Assembly: GCA_947493325.1 (NCBI GenBank)
Contig: CANLQI010000001.1
Coordinates: 1-64,000 of the forward strand
From: an uncultured Sphingomonadaceae bacterium
GTDB lineage: Bacteria; Pseudomonadota; Alphaproteobacteria; Sphingomonadales; Sphingomonadaceae
Reading direction: 5' to 3'
DNA length: 64,000 nt
The position numbers and the translations under genes were made by a program. The notes beneath the pieces were generated by a model. The model searched no databases, had not been told where the DNA came from, and worked only from the letters and a program-made list of their open reading frames with translations. Positions 36,534 through 48,000 of the stretch are shown one piece after another. The first letter of the stretch is position 1, and the number at the start of each line of letters is the position of its first letter.

Positions 36534-38588
36534 ATGACGGATCAGCTGCTCTCCCAGGCCGCACAGGCCGCCGCCATTTCCCCCGGGGGGGATGGGGAGA
36601 TGGAGCGCACCGCCCGCCGGACAGTGAAGCAACTGGGCCCGGTAAGGCTGCTGGCCACCGGGCTTATACTGGTGCTGGCGCTGCTGCTGGCCCGTTTCAC
36701 CTGGGACATGCCGCTGGTGCGTGACGCCGAGGCCGCGTTATATGACATACGCTCAGGTCTTTTTACCGAGGGCACGGACCAGGACGACCGGATCATCATG
36801 GTGGTCTATACCGATCAGGTATTGCGCGACACCGGGCAGCGTTCACCGATGGACCGGACAACGCTCGCCAATGCCCTTACCAATATCGACCGGATGGGCG
36901 GCAAGGCGATCGGCATCGATATCCTGTTCGACCAGCCACAGGATGACGATGCCCTGCTGCAATCGGCGCTCCGGTCTATGCAGACTCCGACCTATGTTGC
37001 CTTTGCCACTGCCGAAACGAACACTGAAGCGATCCAGTATGAGCAGCAGAAATTCCTGGAGCAGTTTCTGGCCGATGTGACCACAGAGAACACGAAGCCC
37101 GCGAGCATCCGGCTGGAAACCGAAGAAGACGGCGTGGCCCGGCGCTGGCCCAGCCAGCCGGCAGAACTGCCGACTTTCCTGTCCAACGCGATGGCGCCGA
37201 TAGAGCCGGCGTTTCTGAGCTACGAAGGACCGATCCGCTACCGCGTGCCGCTGTCGAGCGAACGGCCCGTATTCAACAAACTGCCGATCGACCTGTTTGC
37301 CGACCCGGAAATGGCCGAGTTTATGGCGGAGCAGGTAGAAGGCCGCTATGTGCTGATCGGCGGCGATATCGTTGATTATGACCAGTTTGAAACGCCTTTG
37401 TCGCGTTTGGGCGATCCAGTGACCGGTGCAAAGCAGATGATCGGTCTGGAAGTGCATGCGCATATGCTAGCACAGTTGCTCGACGATTACCGGCCTGCGC
37501 CGATGCCGGATTGGGCACTCTGGCTGATGGCGCTGATCGCCGTGGGCGCGGGTGCGGCAACGGCGCTGATATTTGGGCGGGCATGGATAATCGCGCTTTT
37601 ACTGATCGCGCAGATAGCGTTTTTCGTCGTGCTGCCCTTTGCGCTCGAACCGATGAACATCAACACATTGGGTGTGCCGTCTTTCGGGCTGGGGCTCGGC
37701 TGGCTGCTCGCTTACACATCAGTGGGCGCGGCGGCGCGTGTGATCGGGTCGAAACAGCGCGCCTTTGCGCAAAGTGCGCTCGGCAAATATCTGCCGCGCT
37801 CGATTGCCACACAGATTATGAAAGATCCCGACAAGCTCGCCCTGCATGGCGAGAAACGAGAGATTTTCTGCGTTTTTACCGATCTTGAAGGCTTTACCAA
37901 GCTCAGCCATGCCGTCGCGCCGGAAATGGTGGCGCAATTGCTGAATGACTATCTCGACCGGCTTAGCGATGTGGTACTGGAACACGGGGGTACGATAGAT
38001 AAGTTCGTTGGCGATGCCGTGGTGGCATTCTGGGGTGCGCCCATATCTGCGGCAGATGATGGCGAACGTGCGGCGCGCGCCGCCTATGCGCTGTATGAGG
38101 CAGGCGAAGATTTCCGCCGCAATACGCCTGAAGGTGTGCCGCCGATTGGCCGCACCCGGGTGGGGCTGCATTTTGGCGAGGCGATTGTCGGCAATTTCGG
38201 CGGGGACGGGCGGATGCAATATACCGCGCTGGGCGATGCCATGAATACGGCGGCGCGGCTGGAGGCGGCCAACAAGGCGCTCGAGACCAAAGTGCTGGTC
38301 AGTCGGCAGGCGGCGGAGCGTTCCGGTCTGGACTGGTTCCGTCCTATGGGCCGTGTGACATTACGCGGGCGTTCTACACCTGTTGATGTGTTTGAACCTG
38401 TGCCTGAACTTGAAATGAGCACACGCGAAGAAATAGCGAATATTATCGCCGCGCATGAATCGGGGGAAACCACGCTTGTGCAGAAGTTCACAGATAGGGC
38501 AGCAGATTTCGCGCATGACAATGCCCTGACCAACCTTATCAAAAGGTTACAGCAGACGAAAAAGGGAGAGAGCTATGTTCTCGGTTAA
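36534..38588 (+). CDS. CHASE2-domain adenylate cyclase (class III)
   Basis: 684 residues. One membrane helix (about 38-58) precedes a periplasmic CHASE2 sensor (about 60-325), then three closely spaced helices (about 328-400) and a cytosolic class III cyclase domain. Metal-binding Asp450 (FTDLEGFT) and Asp494 (FVGDAVVAFWG) are present, as are Lys490 and Asp568, the usual adenine-selecting pair, and the transition-state Asn571/Arg575 (NTAAR), so it should be an active adenylate cyclase. It starts 3 bases after the CHAT gene and its end overlaps the next gene by 14 bases, which implies one operon. The CHASE2 ligand is unknown. It links an extracytoplasmic signal to cAMP. Confidence 0.93.
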   Translation: MTDQLLSQAAQAAAISPGGDGEMERTARRTVKQLGPVRLLATGLILVLALLLARFTWDMPLVRDAEAALYDIRSGLFTEGTDQDDRIIMVVYTDQVLRDTGQRSPMDRTTLANALTNIDRMGGKAIGIDILFDQPQDDDALLQSALRSMQTPTYVAFATAETNTEAIQYEQQKFLEQFLADVTTENTKPASIRLETEEDGVARRWPSQPAELPTFLSNAMAPIEPAFLSYEGPIRYRVPLSSERPVFNKLPIDLFADPEMAEFMAEQVEGRYVLIGGDIVDYDQFETPLSRLGDPVTGAKQMIGLEVHAHMLAQLLDDYRPAPMPDWALWLMALIAVGAGAATALIFGRAWIIALLLIAQIAFFVVLPFALEPMNINTLGVPSFGLGLGWLLAYTSVGAAARVIGSKQRAFAQSALGKYLPRSIATQIMKDPDKLALHGEKREIFCVFTDLEGFTKLSHAVAPEMVAQLLNDYLDRLSDVVLEHGGTIDKFVGDAVVAFWGAPISAADDGERAARAAYALYEAGEDFRRNTPEGVPPIGRTRVGLHFGEAIVGNFGGDGRMQYTALGDAMNTAARLEAANKALETKVLVSRQAAERSGLDWFRPMGRVTLRGRSTPVDVFEPVPELEMSTREEIANIIAAHESGETTLVQKFTDRAADFAHDNALTNLIKRLQQTKKGESYVLG

Positions 38589-39354
38589 AAAAATCAAACT
38601 GGCAGCGGCGTCGCTTGTGCTTGGCACAGCGGTGATAGGCGCGGGCATTGCCCATGCGCAATCGGTGGTGGTGCGTTCGACCGGGCCGTCAAAAGCGCAA
38701 TATCCAAAGGGCAAAAAACTGCCCGCCAATGCGCGCGTGACGCTGAAAAGCGGCGACCGTGTCACGGTTCTCGACAAATCCGGTTCACGCGTCCTGTCTG
38801 GCCCCGGCGCATATACGCTCGACGGTAAAGTGACGCGCGATCAGACGCGCAGTACGCGGGTGGCAGGGTTTCTGTCCAACCGCAGCACGCGGCGCGCACG
38901 CACAGGGGCGGTGCGCGGTGCGGGTAACAGCCTGCGCGCATCGACACAGGTCATGCCCAGCCCGAACCTGTGGTTTATTGATGTCACCAAGGGCGGCACA
39001 TATTGCGTGGCCAATCCGCAGACGCAAGTTTTGTGGCGGCCCGAAGTCATGTCCAATGCGACTGGTCAGCTGAGCCGGGCAGGCGTAACGGCCCCGCTGC
39101 AATGGCGGCGCGGCAATGCGCTTAAATCCTGGCCTCTGGATAGCCTGCCTTTAACCGATGGCGCCACGTATCAGGTGGGTGTGCAGGGACTGGGCGCGGC
39201 GCAGAACGTGACGATCAAACTGCTTGGCGATGCGCCTGAGGATATTGACGAGACAGCGGCACTGCTGATCGAAAAAGGCTGCGATATTCAGCTCGACTTG
39301 CTGGTCACCACATTGGAAGCCAGTGATGGCGCGATAATTGGCGGAGGCCAGTAA
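38575..39354 (+). CDS. Exported protein of unknown function, FecR-like N-terminal region (copy 1)
   Basis: 259 residues with a signal peptide (cleavage near AHAQS, residue 28). After it comes KGKKLPANARVTLKSGDRVTVLDKSGSRVLSGPG, a beta-rich stretch reminiscent of FecR domains, then an Arg-rich linker and a C-terminal domain with two cysteines (YCVANPQ and EKGCDIQLD). The last block EDIDETAALLIEKGCDIQLDLL is shared with the next gene. I do not recognise a family with confidence. An AAGGGAGAG ribosome-binding site lies within the end of the cyclase gene. Confidence 0.8.
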   Translation: MFSVKKIKLAAASLVLGTAVIGAGIAHAQSVVVRSTGPSKAQYPKGKKLPANARVTLKSGDRVTVLDKSGSRVLSGPGAYTLDGKVTRDQTRSTRVAGFLSNRSTRRARTGAVRGAGNSLRASTQVMPSPNLWFIDVTKGGTYCVANPQTQVLWRPEVMSNATGQLSRAGVTAPLQWRRGNALKSWPLDSLPLTDGATYQVGVQGLGAAQNVTIKLLGDAPEDIDETAALLIEKGCDIQLDLLVTTLEASDGAIIGGGQ

Positions 39355-39355
39355 G

Positions 39356-40162
39356 ATGGTTTTCAAGGCACGTCTTGCGCAGATTTTTGCGATGGTTATG
39401 TCAGGCGCAATGACTATCCCGGCTGCTTATGCCCAATCCATGGTGGTGAATGCCACAGGACCATCGGCATCCAGTCACCCCAAGGGCAAGAAGCTGCCCG
39501 CCAACGCGCGGATCACACTGAAGGCGCAGGACAGGGTGACCGTGGTGGATGCTGCGGGAACGCGCGTATTGAAGGGCCCGGGCACATTTGTACTGGATGG
39601 CCGGATCAGGCGTGACCGCAACATATTGGCGGGGCTGACACGTTCGATGAAAGGCGTGCCCGCCGTGCGCGCCGGAGCTGTCCGCGGGGGCGGTTCAGAG
39701 AGGAACAGGGACGGCGCCACCGCAAAACTGATGCGCACATCGCTCTGGTTTGCTGACATCGATCAGGGCGGACGGATTTGTTATGTGCAGGATCAGGGCC
39801 TGCTGCTCACCCGCAGCGACACGGCACAAGGGCGTCACGCATGGATCGGCATGTCGGATGGCGGGGCGATGACGCGGCTCTATTGGGCGCCGCGTACATT
39901 GGGCATCGGCTGGCCCGAAGCCGCGACGCCGGTGGGCAATGGCTATAGCTACCGTTTGATCAGCCGCTCAGGCGACACGCAAGCGCCAGCCGCAGACGAA
40001 ACCGTCACCGAAATAACACTGACCGAGCTGGAAGCCGCGCCCGATAACAATATGGAGCTGGCTGCGTTGCTGCTCGAAAACGGATGCCAGATACAATTTG
40101 ATGCACTGATTTCGGCGATGCCCGCGGAAGACAGCGGTGCAACAGGAAACCCGGCCGGATAG
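39356..40162 (+). CDS. Exported protein of unknown function, paralogue of preceding gene (copy 2)
   Basis: 268 residues from MVFKARLAQIFAMVMSG, starting 2 bases after the previous stop. A signal peptide ends at about YAQS. It has the same build as copy 1: KGKKLPANARITLKAQDRVTV, V-L-K-G-P-G-T-F, RAGAVRGGG, a cysteine in ICYVQDQG, and a C-terminal NMELAALLLENGCQIQFDALI block equivalent to copy 1's. Sequence identity outside these blocks is low, so the duplication is old. Function is unknown; exported, probably periplasmic and acting with the cyclase or the TPS pair. Confidence 0.8.
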   Translation: MVFKARLAQIFAMVMSGAMTIPAAYAQSMVVNATGPSASSHPKGKKLPANARITLKAQDRVTVVDAAGTRVLKGPGTFVLDGRIRRDRNILAGLTRSMKGVPAVRAGAVRGGGSERNRDGATAKLMRTSLWFADIDQGGRICYVQDQGLLLTRSDTAQGRHAWIGMSDGGAMTRLYWAPRTLGIGWPEAATPVGNGYSYRLISRSGDTQAPAADETVTEITLTELEAAPDNNMELAALLLENGCQIQFDALISAMPAEDSGATGNPAG

Positions 40163-40183
40163 AGCTGATTGAGGGGGAATAAG

Positions 40184-41992
40184 ATGCTGCGTAACACAGG
40201 AACAGGCATTCAGGCGCGCATAGCGGTTGGCGCTTCATTGCTGGCAATGCTTGCACCATCTATACCTGCCTATGCCCAAAATACGGTATCGCCGCCCACG
40301 CGCGAGGAGATCGACCAGGGTATCTTTGATGAGGCGCTGGATAATGAACCACGCCCGCTCACGGTCGAAGGCGGCCTGGAACGTGCGCCCTGTCCGCTGG
40401 CAAACCCCGAATTTGCGGACATAAGGTTCCAGCTTTCGAGTGTGGAATTTACCGGACTGCAAGTGATTGGCGCGGATGCGCTGACCTCCAGCTATGCCGA
40501 TATGGTGGGGCAGGAACTGCCTGTCGCGGCCATATGTGAAATCCGCGACCGCGCCGCCACGACGCTGCGCGAAGCAGGTTATCTGGCCGCCGTACAGGTG
40601 CCGCCACAGAAAATCAGCGATGGCAAGGTGCAGCTTGACGTGCTGATGGCGAAAATGACGCGCGTGCAAATTCGCGGCGATGCGGGCGCGTCGGAAAAGG
40701 CGCTGCTGGGTTATGTGAGCAAGCTGACGGACCAGCCTGCTTTCAATATCAACGACGCCGAGCGGTATCTGTTGCTGGCACGCGATATTCCGGGGCTGGA
40801 TGTGCGGTTGGCACTGCGGCCTACCGATGGCGCCCCAGGTGAGGTGATCGGTGAATTTTCAGTGCAGCGCACGCCGGTCATTGCCGATATCACGGTGCAG
40901 AATTTCGGTTCCAAATCAGTGGGGCGCTTTGGTGCATTGGGGCGTATCAGCATAAACGGGCTGACTGGTCTGGCGGACCAGACCACGGCCAGTCTGTTTT
41001 CAACAGTCGATTTTGACGAGCAACAGGTGCTGCAGCTCGGCCATCAGTTCAAGGTCGGCAATGAAGGCCTGACCATTGGCGGTAATTTCACCTATGCGTG
41101 GACCACGCCCGATCTGGGCCCCGGCATTGACCTCAATTCTGAAACGCTGATTGCCTCGCTGGATGCGACCTATCCGATTATCCGCAGCCAGTCGCGTAAT
41201 CTATTCGGCACACTCGGGTTTGAATATATCGATCAGGATGTGCGCTTCGGGTCCATCCCGCTGACCCGCGACAAGCTCAGCGTGCTATATGCCCGGGTCG
41301 GCTATAATGCGATTTCACGCAGCAGCATCGGTGGGCGGGACGGCTTCACGATTTCCGAACCGCGTTGGGCAATGAACGGCGCGCTCGAAGTGCGGCAGGG
41401 GCTGGGTATATTGGGGGCCAGCAAAGGCTGCGGCCCTGCGCTTGCGCGCTGCGCTGTGCCCGGATTTGTACCGCCCAGCCGGGCCGAGGGTGATCCCACG
41501 GCCTTTATCGTGCGCGCCAGCGGGCAACTTGACTATCGCCCGGTAAAAAACTTTACGATCAGCATCGCGCCGCGCCTGCAATATGCGCCTGATGCGTTGC
41601 TGAGCTATGAGGAGTTTTCTGGCGGCAACTATACGATTGGCCGCGGTTTTGACCCTGGCATCATCATTGGAGATAGCGGTTTCGGTATGCGCAGTGAGCT
41701 GCGTTACGGCTCGCTGGTTCCCCGGGAAAGGACCGCAACGGCGATCCAGCCCTATGTCTTTTTTGACGCGGCATGGGTGTGGAATGAAGACACCGCATTC
41801 GATGGCATTGATCCGCAGAAACTGTTTTCGGCAGGCGGCGGTGTGCGGGCGAATTTCCGCAATGGTGCGCGGCTGGATGCGGCTTTGGCGGTGCCGCTTA
41901 GAAAAGCGGGATTTCAGACAGAGCGCGGCGATGTCCGCTTCCTGATTTCGCTGACGATGCAGCTTGCGCCATGGAATTTCGGAAAGAATTAG
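40184..41992 (+). CDS. TpsB/ShlB-type outer-membrane transporter
   Basis: 602 residues from MLRNTGTGIQARIAV, with a strong GAGGGGGA ribosome-binding site; the upstream in-frame TTG is less likely. It has a signal peptide to about AYAQN, a POTRA domain (RFQLSSVEFTGLQVIGAD, then EAGYLAAVQVPPQKISDGKVQLDVL), a second POTRA region, and a barrel with ENFT-like strands and an N-Y-T-I-G-R-G-F-D loop-6-type motif (GRGFDPG). It should secrete the giant exoprotein encoded 57 bases downstream. It is not close to the CdiB at 11901-13559: length, POTRA sequence and loop-6 motif differ. Confidence 0.9.
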   Translation: MLRNTGTGIQARIAVGASLLAMLAPSIPAYAQNTVSPPTREEIDQGIFDEALDNEPRPLTVEGGLERAPCPLANPEFADIRFQLSSVEFTGLQVIGADALTSSYADMVGQELPVAAICEIRDRAATTLREAGYLAAVQVPPQKISDGKVQLDVLMAKMTRVQIRGDAGASEKALLGYVSKLTDQPAFNINDAERYLLLARDIPGLDVRLALRPTDGAPGEVIGEFSVQRTPVIADITVQNFGSKSVGRFGALGRISINGLTGLADQTTASLFSTVDFDEQQVLQLGHQFKVGNEGLTIGGNFTYAWTTPDLGPGIDLNSETLIASLDATYPIIRSQSRNLFGTLGFEYIDQDVRFGSIPLTRDKLSVLYARVGYNAISRSSIGGRDGFTISEPRWAMNGALEVRQGLGILGASKGCGPALARCAVPGFVPPSRAEGDPTAFIVRASGQLDYRPVKNFTISIAPRLQYAPDALLSYEEFSGGNYTIGRGFDPGIIIGDSGFGMRSELRYGSLVPRERTATAIQPYVFFDAAWVWNEDTAFDGIDPQKLFSAGGGVRANFRNGARLDAALAVPLRKAGFQTERGDVRFLISLTMQLAPWNFGKN

Positions 41993-42049
41993 AGCGTATC
42001 ACCGGTAACACGATGGGCGCGTACAAAGTTTAAACAGAGGAAAGCAGCA

Positions 42050-45000
42050 ATGGCACAGACAGCACCAGAGACCCGCGAGGCAAGCCGGTTTACGCAGCGT
42101 GCGCGCCGAAGATCGCTGTTGCTAAGCAGCTGTTCGGTCAGTGCAGCGGCGCTCGCGTTGCTGTTGTCGCCTGCTCCCGTGCATGCGCAGGACAGTGCGA
42201 TTTCCGCTGTAGAGGGCACGGGCACAGTCACCACCGGCAGCGCCACCATAACCCAGACATCGACGGTGGACACAGTCGATGTTGCGTCGCAGGAAGCCGT
42301 AATTGACTGGGACCTGACCGATGACGCCATTGGCGGCGGCGATATCATGTTCTTGCCGCAGAATAATACGCTGCAATTTAACGGCGTCGGCAATTACACT
42401 GTCCTTAACCGCATTGTGCCCACAGATGTGAGCCGCGGCATTCGCATTGATGGTACCGTACAGAGTTTCAGCGGTCAGGGTGTGACTGGCGGCAATATAT
42501 GGTTTTACAGCCCGGGCGGCATTATTGCGGGTTCTACATCCGTTTTTGATGTGGGCAGCCTGGTACTGACCACCAATAATATTGATACAACGGGCGGCTT
42601 GTTCGGGGCAGGCGGCGAGATCCGTTTCCGCGGCGCGGCGGACAGCCTTTCCAGAGTAACGGTCGAACAAAATGCACAGATCAATGCAATTAATGACGGC
42701 AGCTATGTAGCGCTCGTCGCGCCGCGTGTGGTGCAGGGCGGCAATGTAAATGTGAACGGTTCAGTTGCCTATGTGGGCGCGGAACAGGCGGATATCACGA
42801 TCAACAACGGCCTGTTCGACATCAATGTGTCTGTGGGCACGGGTGATGCCAATGGTGTTGTCCATGAAAGCACAGGGCGCACTCTTGGCCCTTCCTCGAC
42901 CCCGACGCCTGGCAATGCGGATGCGCAGGCAGTATATATGGTGGCGGTTCCCAAAAACGACGCGATCACCATGCTGGTATCGGGCAATGTCGGCTATTTT
43001 CAGGCCGCAAGCGCGAATATCGTCAACGGTGAAGTCATATTGAGCGCCGGCCACAATGTGTCGGTCGGCGGCACTGCGGCCAATCCAACCATTGAGATCG
43101 CGGCGGACCCGGTCAATACGCTGCCTGCCAATATTGATTTCGGGGGCCTGACACTCAACGCATCCACCACCGTGCAGGCGAGCGGTACACTCGATATGGT
43201 TGCCGAGAATGCACAGGTTCTGAGAGTCAATAATGACCGCTATGATCTGACAGCCACGGCGGGCAACCGGATTGACATCGGCGGCAGAGAGGGCGGCAGC
43301 TTCCGGGCCGGGCGCAATGTCACCCTGCGCGCGGGCAATGCGGCGCAGGGCGGAACCGTCAATATGGTTGTCGACCGCAATACAACCGATCCCGATGCTT
43401 TGGGTGTGTTTCAGGTTGACGGCACGTTGATCGTGGACACCGGGGCCGCGACTGCCGGTGATATCAACATCAATGTGTCGCAGGGCGGACGCTTCGCGGT
43501 TGACGGCAGTGCGTTTTTCCTGGCGAGAGCACAGGGCGGGCCGATGGGCGCATCCGTGACCGGCGGCGATATCTCAGTCAATCTTTCCGGGGCAGGCAGC
43601 GACATCAGCTTCGGCGGCATCACGTTGCTTGATACACAGGCATTCGGTAGCACCGCGACCAGCGGTACAGGCGGTGACGTTACATTCAACCTGCAGGGTG
43701 GGAATTTTACCGCGAATAACTTTATTGTAAGCGCCAGCGGCACAGGCGGCGCTGCGGGCGGCATATTGGCGGGGGATGGCGCAGATGGCGCTGGCGGTGA
43801 TGTCGTATTCAATCTGAACCTTGGCGCTGGATCGGCGTCATTCACCAATCTTACCATCTCTGCAAATGGTACAGGCGGTGACGGTGCACAGGGCGATGTG
43901 ATTACCGGAACGTCGGGCGGCAATGGCGGCGATGGCATTGGCGGCACCGCGACCTTCAATGCGATTTCGGGGACGCTGGACGTGAGCAATACGCTCACCG
44001 TTTCGGCCAATGGCAACAGCCAGTTTTTTGGAGGGCGTGGCGGTTTCGGCAGCGGCATCGATGGCGGCAGCGGTGGCAATGGTATTGGCGGCACTGCGAC
44101 CTTCAACCTGGATGGCACCGCGGTCATAGACGCGACAACTGTCGTGGTCAGTGCAGATGGTTTTGGCGGTGCGGCGGGCGGTTCCGGCACGGGATTTGAC
44201 CCGCAAACTCAGGCGCAGTTCCCCGAGGGCAACGGCGGCACCGGCGGCACAGGTACGGGCGGCGATGCGGTGTTCAACAATACTGCGGGTTCGATAAATT
44301 TCCAGCAGCTTACCGTGCAGTCAAATGGCATAGGTGGTCAGGGCGGGAGCAGTTTTGGCCAGACTTCGGGCGAATCCACGGGCGATGGCGGCGATGGCGG
44401 CGATGGTGTCGCCGGGAACGCAATCATCAACCTGAATCAGGATGAAATTGGCAATCCGCTATATTCGGTGCTCGCCAACGGCACGGGCGGCGAAGGTGGT
44501 TCCGGTCTGAATTCAGGTAATGGGGGCAATGCCGCAGGCGGCTTCGCAGCGCTCAACATCAACGATGCGACTGTGCAACTGGCCCCGCCGGTTGTTACTG
44601 CAACAGCCATTGGCGGCAATGGCGGATTTGGCGATGGCATTGGCGGCGTTAGCGGCAATGGCGGCGATGCGCAGGGTGGTACGGCGCGGCTTGAAGTGAC
44701 GGGTGCGAACGGTTTTACCGAAGTAACGAATGATACCATTGTCAATTCAGATGGAACGGGCGGCAATGGCGGTGATGGTGCTGGCAATTTCTTTGGCGGC
44801 GCTGCGGGTGATGGCGGTGATGGCGGCGATGGCGCGGCGGGCAATGCAGAGCTGATTGCGCGCACGGGCGCGACGTTGGAAATTGCTGTCGACGCGCTTG
44901 ACTTTGTCAGCACTGGTACGGGCGGCAATGGCGGCGCGGGTGGTGATGTCGATATGCTGAGCGGCGGTGCTGCCGGTAATGGCGGCGATGGCGGCGATGG

Positions 45001-48000
45001 AACGGGCGGCGTGCCAACATTATTGGCGCAGGGCGGTACGATACGCGGAGATTCGATTGTCATGACCGCCAATGGTGTGGCGGGTATAGGCGGCCCGGGC
45101 GGCACCGATTTCACCATTACTTTGGGCACGCCCGGCGCGGATGGTCTTGGCAATGGCGGCAATCCGGTCATTGAGGTGCAAGAGGGCAGTCCCGGCATCA
45201 TCAACCTTGGTCCGACCACTATAGAGGCAAGCGGCTCTGGCGGCGGTATGGGCGGGCGGATCGAGATTACCGACACCTCTGTTGATCCGGCGGGGCTGAT
45301 TACATTCGACAGCCTGAATGCGACTGTCATCGGATTGAATGATCCCGGCCTCACCGGTTTTTACATGTTCAGCGACAGCGGCGCGATTAGCGTTGTTGGC
45401 GATGCCACGGTCGATGTATCGGGTAACATCGAATTTGATTTTGCCAATGATGGCCGCTTTGATGTGACGGGCAATATCGACCTCACCAGCGGGGCGGACA
45501 TATTGGTGGGTCATACCGGCAATAGCGGCGTGGATTCAATCACCTCCGGCGGCACATTTGATGCATTGGCACAGGGTGATTTCACCAGCACGCCCGGTTC
45601 GTTGATCGTAGCGGGCGGCACGGCCACCGTACGTGCAGAGCAGACAGCTACGGTTGATGATATCGCGGGCGTGGGCCTTGTCGATATTTCCGCGCGTGAG
45701 GATGCGAATCTCAACAATGGCGCGGTAACAGGCGCTGCGGTTCCCATCAATATTGGCGCCGGAACCATCGTGCTGGGGCCGCAGCTGATTGTGCAGGCCG
45801 GGCTGAATAATGGTACGCCAGCACCGCCGCCTGCGCCGCCACCAATTCCCGAATATGACCCGAACTTCAACGCCACGATCACCGGCAATGTGACATCGAC
45901 CGGTAACATTGTCGTCAACGCAGGCGGCAATGCGGTATTTATGGGCGGCAGCAACACCATTTCCGACAATGGCCTGACGGTTCAGACCGGCGATGATATT
46001 GTTGTCGAGGCGGGCGCATTGGTGGAGGCAGGCGCCAACCCTGCAACTTCGCCCACGCCGCTCAATCCTTTTAACAATTTTAATAATCTGGTGCTGCAGG
46101 CGGGCAGCCTTACCCCGCTCAGCACCGCGACACTGACACCGATTGCATCCATCGTTGCGGCGGGTGATATTGATGCCAATGATTTCGCTGTCGTAATGTC
46201 GGCCAATGCAGTTGACGGGCTGGGCGGTACAATCACGGCGGACTCGCTGGCTGTCGATATCAATGATGCGCCCGCCAACGGTGTAATGCAGTCCGACGAC
46301 AACGGCCTGCTGAGCGCTGGGTGTGTGCAGGGCAATGTCTGCCTTGGCACGCTCAACGTGGTTAATCAGCTGCTGATCGGACAGGCCAGCAACAATGATG
46401 TGATTGAGGCGATTGTCGAAGGCGGCAATGTCAATGCCGATATCATCCGTATTACCACGCGCCGTGACCTGATTATCGGCACCGATGGGGTGGCGTCGAG
46501 CTTTAACGGTGGTACCGAAATTCTGCTCGAAAGCCTGGAGGGCAGTATCGATCTGCGCGATGCGACGCTGACGAGCGACCTGCTGCAACTCAGCGCGGCG
46601 AGTGGCAGCCTGCTGGGCAACGGCAGTCTTGCAAGCGCCAATGATATTGGCGTGACCATCGGCGCTGACCTGAATGCAGCCAGTATCGATACGGGCGGAC
46701 AGCTGACCACGGTGGCAGGTATCGGCGGCCCCAGCGAATTTTCATATGATGTGCCGGGCAGCATCAATGTCGGCACCTACACTCAGGGCGCAGCCACCGC
46801 TTTTCGCGTGAATGCGGGGGCGGATATCAGCTTTGGCGCAATTAATCTGCCCGCGAGTCAGGACATTATCCTAACCGCGGCGACGGGCGGTGCGGGTGAC
46901 GTATTCCTGGGCAGTGCGACCGGCGCGCAGGACATAGACCTGACAGGCGACAATGTCGGATTTGGCGATCTTGTTGCCAGCCGTGATATCGATTTGCTGG
47001 CGAATAATGGCGATGTGACAGGCGGTTCTGTAGATGCCGGGCGACTGGTCGATATTGACGGACAGAGCGTCAATATGGGCGATCTGACAGCAGGCAACAT
47101 TACCAACGTGAATGCCAGCGCGGGCGATATTATAGCGGGCAATGTGGATGTGGCCGCCAGTGCCAATTTTGATGCAACCGGTGATATTACAACCGGCGAT
47201 GTTTTGGCCCAGGGGTTCGGTTTTACGGCTATTGCGGGCGGCAACATCCTGACGAGTGCGGTGGACACGACGACGGGCGGCGGTGTGCGTGATGTTGTCC
47301 TGCGCGCAGGCGGCGCCGTTGATTTCATCAGTATCGATAGCAACCGTGAGGTTGATGTTGACGGCACCTCCATAACCGGCGGTGACATAAATGCGGGTGT
47401 CAATGTCAATGTGCTGGGCACTGATCTCGCACTGGGCGATGTTGCTTCGGCGGCGGGCTTTGTGACGCTCGAGGCGATCGCCGGCAATGTCGATGCGGGC
47501 GTGCTGACCGCGGATATTTTTGGCATAACCGCAAGGGCCAGCAATGATGTGAATTTCACTTCTGCCGATGCAAATGGCGGTATCATAGTAGATGCAGGCG
47601 GTGATGCCATATTTGGCGATGCCACCGCAGGCGCAAGCATAAGAGTTGACGTGATCGGCAATCTGACCGCTGGCAATCTTTCCGCTGCCGCCGCCAGCCC
47701 GGGTATGGGCATTGCTGTCGGCGGTGATGCCGATATCGCTTCGGCCACCAGCAATGGTCTGCTCGACATTGATGTTGGCGGTGCGTTGACGGGTGGCGAC
47801 TTTACGGGTGCCAGCCTGACCACTGTGGATGCAGGATCCGTGGATGCTGCTTCCATTGTGTCGACGGGCAATGCAGTGCAGGTGAATAGCACAGCGGGCG
47901 ATATTCTGCTCGGCACTGTTTCGGCAGCCACCAGTATCGCGATTGTCTCTTCGGGGGCCGGCAATGTGGATACCGCCAATAGCGTTGGTAATACCAGCAT

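Noticed and set aside
40169-40183. Upstream TTG start for the second TpsB
   Set aside because: The ATG at 40184 has a strong ribosome-binding site at the right distance, and the TTG lies within that site.
43650-45180. RTX calcium-binding repeats
   Set aside because: The glycine-rich runs lack the regular GGxGxDxUx nonapeptide spacing, and the protein is exported by a TpsB partner rather than a type I system.
43411-45354. Long minus-strand frames opposite the glycine-rich part of the TpsA-like gene
   Set aside because: Proline-rich shadows of GGC/GGT-rich glycine codons, without start signals or motifs.
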